A DNA stretch of 5,245 nt from positions 1 to 5,245 of the forward strand of contig JAIELO010000364.1 in NCBI GenBank assembly GCA_019752915.1, in the 5' to 3' direction. Position 1 is the first letter of the stretch. Each line of letters starts with the position of its first letter. The translations under genes were made by a program, and so were the position numbers. The stretch is from Burkholderiaceae bacterium (GTDB lineage Bacteria > Pseudomonadota > Gammaproteobacteria > Burkholderiales > Burkholderiaceae_D). Shown here piece by piece: positions 1 to 4,531 of the stretch. A model generated the notes under the pieces. It was not told where the DNA came from. It saw nothing but the letters and a program-made list of their open reading frames with translations, and made no database searches.

Positions 1-298
1 GCTCGGCAATGTTCGCCGTAGCGCTGTTTTCGATTTCTGCAATCACCATACGGATTGCCAGATCCACCCTTGCAATCTGGCCTTCGATATTTTTCGCGGT
101 CAGCTTGGTGAGGTTTTCTGCGTCATTGGCGGCGCGCGCGTCCAGCGCCTGCAGGGAATGCCGGAGATACGCGGAAGCGCCCAGAAATACTAGCAGATTG
201 ATGATGATAACGGCCATGACAAACCGCGATGGCGGCCCGCTGATCGCTCCGGGTTGGCGCGCTCGCCGACGGAACGGATTCGCAAAAGTCAAAGTCAT
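1..298 (-). CDS. Membrane-anchored sensor/signalling protein, N-terminal part (runs off left edge)
   Basis: The reading frame is open from an ATG at 298-296 to the window edge, giving 99 residues; an in-frame stop lies a few codons upstream of the ATG, so this is the natural start. The first 25 residues are basic (RRRAR at 10-14). A single hydrophobic segment follows at about 27-45 (FVMAVIIINLLVFLG...), and then an amphipathic, helix-prone stretch with alternating charged and small residues (AENLTKLTAKNIEGQIARVD, 60-79). This layout, a short cytoplasmic tail, one membrane helix and then a long helix entering the periplasm, is known from bacterial sensors with a Cache-type extracellular domain, such as diguanylate cyclases, EAL proteins, histidine kinases and chemoreceptors. 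Assignment to one of these classes is not possible because the output domain lies outside the window. A weak AGGG lies about 12 nt before the ATG. Being a sensor N-terminus is an inference from architecture. Confidence 0.6.
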   Translation of the reverse strand, partial: MTLTFANPFRRRARQPGAISGPPSRFVMAVIIINLLVFLGASAYLRHSLQALDARAANDAENLTKLTAKNIEGQIARVDLAIRMVIAEIENSATANIAE

Positions 299-333
299 GT
301 CGCGGCTATCACCCTAATGATTGTGTGCAATCT

Positions 334-362
334 CTCATAGGAGAATATGCGCATTTTTTCAA
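334..362 (-). promoter_or_regulatory. Candidate sigma70 promoter of the sensor gene
   Basis: Read on the minus strand, TTGAAA (357-362, five of six matches to TTGACA) is followed after exactly 17 bp by TATGAG (334-339, four of six matches to TATAAT). Transcription would start near 327, giving a leader of about 30 nt before the ATG at 298. Two 8-bp palindromes lie in the spacer and over the -35 (ATGCGCAT at 347-354, TCAATTGA at 359-366). This is a match by eye only. Confidence 0.4.
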
Positions 363-370
363 TTGAGCAA

Positions 371-400
371 GGCAATCCCCTGTTTGCAGAGGGAATTGCC
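371..400. repeat. Imperfect inverted repeat / hairpin upstream of the sensor promoter
   Basis: The arms GGCAAT (371-376) and ATTGCC (395-400) are perfect complements. The interior continues to pair: CCC (377-379) with GGG (391-393) and CTG (380-382) with CAG (387-389), around a TTTG loop. This gives 12 pairs with two single bulged A residues (390 and 394). Neither side is followed by a T-run on either strand, so it does not look like an intrinsic terminator. Its place, just upstream of the -35 of the sensor gene, would fit an operator, but that is an inference. Confidence 0.5.
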
Positions 401-733
401 ACGCATCCGCTTGCTAGCCGCTCGCCCGGCTTCAGCGCGCTGTCGATCCCGGCAACTAGCGCGGCAATTTGTTATGTTGTATGGCGACCAACTGGGACAT
501 TTTGTCTCAATGTATGGAAATCGCTTTCAAGTAGTATGTGGGCGAAGCTATCGCAATGCCATCTTTGCATGGCAGACGCTGACCTTTGCTGACCCGCCTC
601 GGCATCCGGAATGCTTACTGCGCCAGAGGTGCGGTGGAATGGCGGGAACAATCAATGAAGCTGCGCAAGCAGCGCTTCGAGGTCGTGCGCCTCATAACCG
701 ATACTGCCGAGTCATGGCGTGGAAATACTGAAA

Positions 734-970
734 ATGATGGATTGGATCCCTATAGGCCTGGTTATCTTCAAGCTTGTCGTGCTTGGTATCGGCATGTTCT
801 ACGCCATCAAGTGGCACTACGATCAAGGCAAGAAGGGCAAGGTCAGGGATCGGCGCGCGTTGTTGCGTACCGCCAGCATGGTCGCCGTCGTTTTCGTGCT
901 AGCGCTGGTGGGGCTGGTGCAGCTGACCCTGGCCGTGAGCAGAATGATCGGGCTGGACATGAACCTCTGA
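734..970 (+). CDS. Small inner-membrane protein, two predicted TM helices
   Basis: The product is 78 residues from the ATG at 734. I see two hydrophobic segments, about residues 5-25 (IPIGLVIFKLVVLGIGMFYA) and 47-68 (ASMVAVVFVLALVGLVQLTL). They are separated by a strongly basic linker (K26 to R45, including GKKGKVRDRR). By the positive-inside rule, the linker would be cytoplasmic and both ends periplasmic. The start is uncertain: GTG at 719 and ATG at 737 are also in frame, and none has a strong Shine-Dalgarno sequence (GGA at 721-723 is the best for 734). The ordered hydrophobic/basic/hydrophobic pattern and GC-rich third positions support a real gene. I do not recognise a characterised family, and no function can be given. 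The stop lies 6 bp from the stop of the opposing 64-aa gene, with no terminator between. Confidence 0.75.
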   Translation: MMDWIPIGLVIFKLVVLGIGMFYAIKWHYDQGKKGKVRDRRALLRTASMVAVVFVLALVGLVQLTLAVSRMIGLDMNL

Positions 971-976
971 GGAGGC

Positions 977-1171
977 TTACTTGCGACCGACCACCTCTGC
1001 CAGTAATTCGGGAGGAATGGTCTGGCCGCTTGCACTCAGGTGGCGGATGGTTTCATGCAGTAAGTTCAGGCGCGTCACTTTGATGACGGTCCAGGCAATG
1101 ATCCCCACAATCGGCGTCAGAAGAGCCATGATGGGAATCAGCAGCGGCGAGATATCGGAAATCATGTTCAT
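977..1171 (-). CDS. Small membrane protein, single TM helix, possibly DUF6249-like
   Basis: The product is 64 residues. One long hydrophobic segment spans about 9-31 (PLLIPIMALLTPIVGIIAWT and onward). It is followed by a cytoplasmic-type tail with positive residues at its head (K31, R34) and the pattern LLHETIRHLSASGQTIPPEL (37-56). A short hydrophobic anchor followed by an 'R..E.I..l...G..IP.ELL' tail resembles the small DUF6249 membrane proteins; this is recalled by pattern and is tentative. The ATG at 1171 is preceded by AAGG with 4 nt spacing (AAGGCAAAATG), a reasonable binding site. It lies 86 bp downstream of the acetyltransferase gene on the same strand, and a TACAAT element in that gap suggests separate transcription. 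The function is unknown. Confidence 0.75.
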   Translation of the reverse strand: MNMISDISPLLIPIMALLTPIVGIIAWTVIKVTRLNLLHETIRHLSASGQTIPPELLAEVVGRK

Positions 1172-1197
1172 TTTGCCTTGATTGTTAAGAAGTTAAA

Positions 1198-1203
1198 ATT
1201 GTA
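1198..1203 (-). promoter_or_regulatory. Candidate -10 element for the 64-aa membrane protein gene
   Basis: On the minus strand TACAAT (five of six matches to TATAAT) lies 26 bp before the ATG at 1171. No good -35 is found 16-18 bp upstream (ATCGTC at 17 bp), so the promoter is weak or needs an activator. Between the -10 and the start codon, GTTAA occurs twice on the plus strand (1184-1188 and 1192-1196), 8 bp apart, which could be a regulator half-site pair or simply AT-rich leader sequence. Confidence 0.35.
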
Positions 1204-1257
1204 CAGCGAACGCGGCGATGGACGATAGCCGGTGGCAGTGGCCGGACGCGGCGCAAG

Positions 1258-1701
1258 TCAGGACATACCCGCTTCGTAAATTTTCGGGAAATAGCGTTCC
1301 ATCAGTGATTGCGGTTTGAGTGGTGCGACAAAACCAAACTCCGCGTACAGGCCGTGCGCGTCGGCCGTGGCCAGCGTAAATCGCCGTAGCCCTTGTAATT
1401 GCGGGTGCGCCAGCACCGCTTCGATCAGCGCCTTGCTGTAACCGTGGCCGCGAAATTCCGGCAGCACAAACACATCCACCAGATTGGCAAAGGTCGCATA
1501 GTCGGAAATAACCCGAGCGAACGCCACCTGCGCGCCATCGATATAGCCACCGAAACACAGTGAGTGTTCAATCGATCGCTCGACCGTGGCACGCGGGATG
1601 CCGCGTGCCCAGCCGGAGTCCTGCGTCAGGAAACGGTGAATCAGTGTGATATCGAGAGCGTCACGATGCGTGCTGATGCTGAATAGAGGCGGCTTGATCA
1701 T
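1258..1701 (-). CDS. GNAT-family N-acetyltransferase
   Basis: The product is 147 residues and would transfer an acetyl group from acetyl-CoA to an amine; the substrate cannot be told. The GNAT fold is visible in order: the N-terminal substrate-side part with SGWARGIPRATVERSIEHSL (29-48), strand beta-2/3 (VAFARVISDYATFANL, 59-74), the acetyl-CoA motif A (VDVFVLPEFRGHGYSKALIE, 75-94) and motif B (RFTLATADAHGLYAEFGF, 107-124). The pyrophosphate loop is R84-G-H-G87-Y-S89; the last position is usually Gly or Ala. Tyr119 is in the place of the usual general acid. The start is set at the ATG at 1701 because AGGA lies 5 nt before it; the frame extends 10 codons further, but that extension has no binding site. 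It is probably cotranscribed with the exported protein gene 54 bp upstream. Length and motifs match small single-domain GNATs, which act on small molecules or protein N-termini. Confidence 0.9.
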   Translation of the reverse strand: MIKPPLFSISTHRDALDITLIHRFLTQDSGWARGIPRATVERSIEHSLCFGGYIDGAQVAFARVISDYATFANLVDVFVLPEFRGHGYSKALIEAVLAHPQLQGLRRFTLATADAHGLYAEFGFVAPLKPQSLMERYFPKIYEAGMS

Positions 1702-1755
1702 TTCTTTCCTACGATTCTGTAATGCTGGCAATTTTGCAGGGCTTGAGAGCGAAGT

Positions 1756-2148
1756 TTAAAACCTGAAACAATGTGCTTGCTGGGGATCGCTGCGCATCAG
1801 TGCGGTGGTGAGCACCACCGAGGTCTCGCGCTGACATGCGATCAGCATGGTCTTTGTTGCGGCGATGCCATCGGTGATGACGTCGCGTTTCCATGCACGC
1901 GCCAGCGCCACTGCAAGGCCGCTATCGCGCGCTTCCGCGTTGCGCAGTGGGCGGGTTTCATCCCCATCTGGGTCGAGGATGTTGCGGACTTTTGCTTGCG
2001 CCAGATAGACCAGAAAAGCGCCATCGCTGCGCAGTAACGGCTCACCGTTGTACGGGTGGAGTGGGGGATCGGTGAGCTCCTGAGCCGACGCTGACGCTGC
2101 GAGCAGCGCTAAAATCATGCTCCAGCAGCGCACCGAGCTTCCCATCAT
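1756..2148 (-). CDS. Exported (periplasmic) protein of unknown function
   Basis: The product is 130 residues. It begins with a Sec-type signal peptide: R7, then the hydrophobic core SMILALLAASASA (10-22), with a likely signal peptidase I site A-S-A|Q after residue 22. The only Cys in this region (C8) precedes the core and is not in a lipobox. The mature part (about 108 aa) is mixed alpha/beta in appearance, with PPLHPYNGEPLL near its start. It has two Cys (105 and 127), which could form a disulfide in the periplasm. The ATG at 2148 is preceded by GGGGGA with 5 nt spacing; a second ATG follows immediately. It lies 18 bp after the 49-aa miniprotein gene and 54 bp before the acetyltransferase gene, which suggests one transcript. 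I do not recognise the family. An acid-rich stretch DPDGDE (59-64) resembles a calcium loop only superficially. Confidence 0.8.
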   Translation of the reverse strand: MMGSSVRCWSMILALLAASASAQELTDPPLHPYNGEPLLRSDGAFLVYLAQAKVRNILDPDGDETRPLRNAEARDSGLAVALARAWKRDVITDGIAATKTMLIACQRETSVVLTTALMRSDPQQAHCFRF

Positions 2149-2166
2149 TGACGTCCCCCGTCGGTC

Positions 2167-2316
2167 TTAAGGCAGCGGCCGGTGGCTTAGCCGCTTGGCC
2201 AGCACGATTTCAAACACGGCTGCGGCGATAAAGCAGATGCCCGAACCGGAAGACAAACCAAAGTAGTAGCTAGCAAGGCCGGCAATCGTGAGGCCGGCGG
2301 TGATCAGGTGGCGCAT
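2167..2316 (-). CDS. 49-aa membrane miniprotein
   Basis: The frame runs from the ATG at 2316 to TAA at 2167-2169 and encodes 49 residues, so it is easily missed by length cut-offs. The start is preceded by GAGGAG with a spacing of 6-7 nt, one of the best Shine-Dalgarno sequences in the window. The product starts MRHLITAGLTIAGLASYYFG. It has a hydrophobic first segment (about 4-20), a short SSGSG turn, a second hydrophobic segment (CFIAAAVFEIVLA, 28-40) and a basic tail (KRLSHR, 41-46). This predicts a hairpin of two short membrane helices with the tail in the cytoplasm. It heads the minus-strand group with the exported 130-aa protein (18 bp gap) and the acetyltransferase. Its role is unknown. 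Confidence 0.75.
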   Translation of the reverse strand: MRHLITAGLTIAGLASYYFGLSSGSGICFIAAAVFEIVLAKRLSHRPLP

Positions 2317-2405
2317 GGAACACTCCTCTTCGCAAACGATGGGATGGCCGACGCTGCAGGGGAACTGGGCCGATCCGCTGCCCCGTGCAGGCCAGTAGGA
2401 CGCGC

Positions 2406-3311
2406 TTACTCGAGGTTCTGCACCTGTTCGCGCATCTGTTCAATCAGCAGCTTCAGTTCCATCGAGGCGTCGGCCAGTCCCTTGACGGAGGCTTTGGCAC
2501 CCAGCGTGTTGGCTTCGCGGTTCAGTTCCTGCATCATGAAGTCCAGACGTTTGCCGACCTGACCGCCTTTTTTCAGGATGTGGCGGGTTTCGTTCAGGTG
2601 CGCCGACAAGCGGCCCAGTTCTTCCGCGACGTCGATGCGGATGCCGTACAGGATCACTTCCTGACGGATGCGTTCCAGTGCATCCTGACGCGACAGGGCC
2701 GAATTCGAGCCCTGACAGGCCAGCCCTAGCGCGTCCTGCATGCGTTCGATGGCTTTCTGCTGGAATGCCGCTACGACTTGCGGAATCAGCGGGGTAATGC
2801 GTTTGACGATGGCTTCCATGGCTTCGATGCGCGCCGTCAGCATGGTTTCCAGCGCCGCGCCTTCGCGCTGGCGGCTGGTCACGAAGGCTGCCACGGTACG
2901 CGTCATCAGAGTGGACACATCGGCCTGCAGCGATTCCTGACCGATTTCCGCCTCTTCGATCACGCCGGGCCAGCGCAGCAGTTCGGCAACCGACATGGTG
3001 GGGGCGGCGGGGAAGTGGTTGCTGACTTCGCTTTGCAGGCGTTGTAACTCAGTCAGCAGGGGCAGGTTGAGCGCCTGCGCGCCGGCATGGGCGGCTTTGC
3101 GACCGAAACTGAGGCGCAGTTCGACTTTGCCGCGCGTGATGGCGGCCATGATCGCTGCGCGTAAATCCGGCTCCAGTGCGCGCAAATCGTCGTTTATTCG
3201 AAACTGCAGGTCGAGAAAGCGCGAGTTGACGCTCTTGATTTCGATGGTCAGTGTACCCGCAGCACTTTCGCTGGTGGCGACCGCGTAGCCCGTCATACTG
3301 GAAATGCTCAA
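2406..3311 (-). CDS. yicC: YicC/YloC family endoribonuclease
   Basis: The product is 301 residues, slightly longer than E. coli YicC (about 290). Known members of the YicC/YloC family are endoribonucleases; E. coli YicC has been linked to degradation of the small RNA RyhB. The N-terminal family signature is clear: SSMTGYA (4-10), IEIKSVNSRFLDLQFRI (23-39) and RALEPDLRAAI with TRGKVEL (44-65). The C-terminal DUF1732 block is also well conserved: EELGRLSAHLNE (230-241) and GKRLDFMMQELNREANTLGA (253-272). The middle is a long helical region. The start is a TTG at 3311 with GGGGA 5 nt upstream; the next ATG (3296) lacks a good binding site and would leave the protein beginning exactly at MTGYA, so TTG is preferred. 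The gene is divergent from the kinase gene with 73 bp between starts. No terminator is evident in the 89 bp after its stop. Confidence 0.95.
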   Translation of the reverse strand: MSISSMTGYAVATSESAAGTLTIEIKSVNSRFLDLQFRINDDLRALEPDLRAAIMAAITRGKVELRLSFGRKAAHAGAQALNLPLLTELQRLQSEVSNHFPAAPTMSVAELLRWPGVIEEAEIGQESLQADVSTLMTRTVAAFVTSRQREGAALETMLTARIEAMEAIVKRITPLIPQVVAAFQQKAIERMQDALGLACQGSNSALSRQDALERIRQEVILYGIRIDVAEELGRLSAHLNETRHILKKGGQVGKRLDFMMQELNREANTLGAKASVKGLADASMELKLLIEQMREQVQNLE

Positions 3312-3331
3312 AGGATGTCCCCGGTTAAATC

Positions 3332-3360
3332 TTTACAAAACAGTGATTTATCCACACAAT
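3332..3360 (+). promoter_or_regulatory. Candidate sigma70 promoter of the kinase-phosphatase pair
   Basis: TTTACA (3332-3337, five of six matches to TTGACA) is followed after 17 bp by CACAAT (3355-3360, four of six matches to TATAAT). Transcription would begin near 3367, 18 nt before the kinase ATG. The region lies between the divergent starts of yicC and the kinase gene. No equally good element is seen for yicC on the other strand. Confidence 0.45.
3348..3356 (+). promoter_or_regulatory. Perfect DnaA-box 9-mer in the yicC/kinase divergent region
   Basis: TTATCCACA, identical to the high-affinity DnaA box consensus, overlaps the candidate -10 of the kinase promoter. I see no second box in the window and no AT-rich unwinding element, so this is not an origin. 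If functional, DnaA bound here would most simply repress or modulate the kinase-phosphatase promoter. Confidence 0.45.
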
Positions 3361-3384
3361 CGGCGGGTTCAGGCGAGGAGTCCT

Positions 3385-4497
3385 ATGGCAGCACAAAACA
3401 ACGCCCCCCTACCGGATGGTCTGGAAATTGCTGGATATCGCATTGTAAAGAAAATTGCGTCGGGTGGGTTCAGTATTGTTTACCTGGCCTACGATGGCGA
3501 CGGGGCGGCCGTGGCGATCAAGGAATATCTGCCGGCGGCGCTGGTGCAGCGCCTGCCGGGCCAGCTGTTGCCGACAGTGGCGCCGGCCGACCTGCCAGCC
3601 TTCCGCACTGGCCTGAAATGCTTCTTCGACGAGGCGCGCGCGCTGGCCGGTATCCACCATCCCAACGTGGTCAGCGTGCGTAACTTCTTCCGCGCCCACG
3701 AAACGGTGTACATGGTGATGGCCTACGAGTCGGGCGACACGCTGCAGGACTACATCGCGCGCCAGCGCAGCCGCAATAGCCGGGTCGGCGAGGCCTTCAT
3801 CCGCAGCGTGTTTGTGCAGCTGCTGAAAGGGCTGCGCACGGTGCATGCCCAGAAGCTGCTGCATCTGGATCTGAAACCGGCCAATATCTATCTGCGTACC
3901 GATGGTTCGCCGATGCTGCTCGATTTTGGTGCGGCGCGCCAGACCCTGAATCAGGACCTGCCGACCCTGACGCCGATGTACACGCCCGGCTACGCCGCGC
4001 CGGAGCTATACGATAAAACGGGCGGGCTGGGGCCGTGGTCGGATATCTACAGCATCGGTGCGGCGATTTTTGCCTGCATGGTGGGTGCGCCGCCGCAACC
4101 GGCCGACCAGCGCCGCAGCGACGATAAAATGGCGGCCCATTTCGTGCAGTTGCAGGGGCAGTACTCGGCGGAGCTGCTGCAACTGGTGCGCTGGTGCCTG
4201 GTGCTGGAGCCACTGGAACGCCCGCAAAGCCTGTTCGCGCTGCAGAAAGTTCTGGCGGCGCTGCCGCTCTCGCTGGCCGTCCTGCCACCGGTTTTGGCAG
4301 CGCAGCAAGCAGAGGGAATTCCAGCGCGAATGCTGGCGCGGCTGCGTGCGGCGCTGCCGCAGGCGCTACGGCGCTGGCTGGGGCACGGCGCCGCGAACGC
4401 CAGTGCCGGCGCCGTTGCCAGTACGAGGGGCGGCAATGTGGCGACGACCGTGGCCGGGAGCGAGTCGCCACGCGACCCGCCGGCAACCCGCCAGTGA
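3385..4497 (+). CDS. Hanks-type Ser/Thr protein kinase, soluble
   Basis: The product is 370 residues; the ATG at 3385 has AGGAG 4 nt upstream. The frame is open further upstream into the yicC start, but that extension has no supporting signal. The kinase domain spans about 18-294. Visible motifs: glycine loop I24-ASGGFSIV-Y33 (first and third loop glycines replaced by Ala25 and Ser30), catalytic lysine in VAIK (K46), helix-C Glu in DEAR (E83), catalytic loop HLDLKPAN (160-167, base D162, N167), DFG (180-182), APE (205-207), WSDIYSIGA (D220) and R279 of subdomain XI. The Arg usually before the catalytic Asp is Leu161, so this is a non-RD kinase. There is no transmembrane helix or PASTA/sensor domain. 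The C-terminal tail (about 295-370) is Ala/Pro-rich with a basic amphipathic stretch (MLARLRAALPQALRRWLG, 316-333). A PP2C phosphatase gene follows after 34 bp, presumably its antagonist. Targets are unknown. Confidence 0.95.
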   Translation: MAAQNNAPLPDGLEIAGYRIVKKIASGGFSIVYLAYDGDGAAVAIKEYLPAALVQRLPGQLLPTVAPADLPAFRTGLKCFFDEARALAGIHHPNVVSVRNFFRAHETVYMVMAYESGDTLQDYIARQRSRNSRVGEAFIRSVFVQLLKGLRTVHAQKLLHLDLKPANIYLRTDGSPMLLDFGAARQTLNQDLPTLTPMYTPGYAAPELYDKTGGLGPWSDIYSIGAAIFACMVGAPPQPADQRRSDDKMAAHFVQLQGQYSAELLQLVRWCLVLEPLERPQSLFALQKVLAALPLSLAVLPPVLAAQQAEGIPARMLARLRAALPQALRRWLGHGAANASAGAVASTRGGNVATTVAGSESPRDPPATRQ

Positions 4498-4510
4498 GCG
4501 CCCCGCCAGC

Positions 4511-4530
4511 ACAGGATAAGACAGGACAGG
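4511..4530 (+). repeat. Three ACAGG copies forming the phosphatase ribosome-binding region
   Basis: ACAGG occurs at 4511-4515, 4521-4525 and 4526-4530 in the kinase-phosphatase gap. The AGGA at 4523-4526 sits 5 nt before the phosphatase ATG at 4532 and is the likely Shine-Dalgarno sequence; a second AGGA at 4513-4516 is too far away. This supports the chosen start. Confidence 0.5.
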
Positions 4531-4531
4531 C

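Larger units (their letters stand above)
299..733. other. Gene-poor intergenic stretch
   Basis: I find no convincing gene in these 435 bp. GC content falls to about 42% in 481-540, compared with well above 60% in the kinase gene. Open frames exist in the forward direction (321-731 and 347-592), but their products are rich in Cys, Arg and Trp, have mixed codon use and resemble no family I recognise. The 347 ATG has an AGGAG sequence only 3 nt upstream, which is too close for good initiation. Apart from the candidate promoter and hairpin near the left end, roughly 401-733 shows no structure I can name. It may be a spacer or the decayed remains of a gene. Confidence 0.55.

Noticed and set aside
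321..731. 136-codon forward open frame (and 347-592 in another frame) in the left intergenic region
   Set aside because: Products have unnatural composition, no recognised motif and poor start signals; the AGGAG before 347 is only 3 nt from the ATG.
586..1083. 165-codon forward open frame
   Set aside because: Overlaps the better-supported 78-aa membrane protein in another frame; the overlapped part reads as out-of-frame Arg-rich sequence.
1955..1972. Calcium-binding loop in the exported protein (DPDGDE)
   Set aside because: The final acidic ligand of an EF-hand loop is missing and there is only one copy; insufficient to call.
2317..2405. Intrinsic terminator after yicC
   Set aside because: GC-rich short inverted matches exist but no stable stem is followed by a T-run on the minus strand.
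2385..2729. Plus-strand open frames antisense to yicC
   Set aside because: The minus-strand yicC frame has unmistakable family motifs; the plus frames are shadows with no start signals.
3348..3356. Replication origin because of the DnaA box
   Set aside because: Only one box, no AT-rich unwinding region, and no dnaA, parAB or similar genes nearby.
3304..3384. N-terminal extension of the kinase frame upstream of 3385
   Set aside because: It would overlap the yicC start and the candidate promoter, has no binding site, and the ATG at 3385 has a clear AGGAG.
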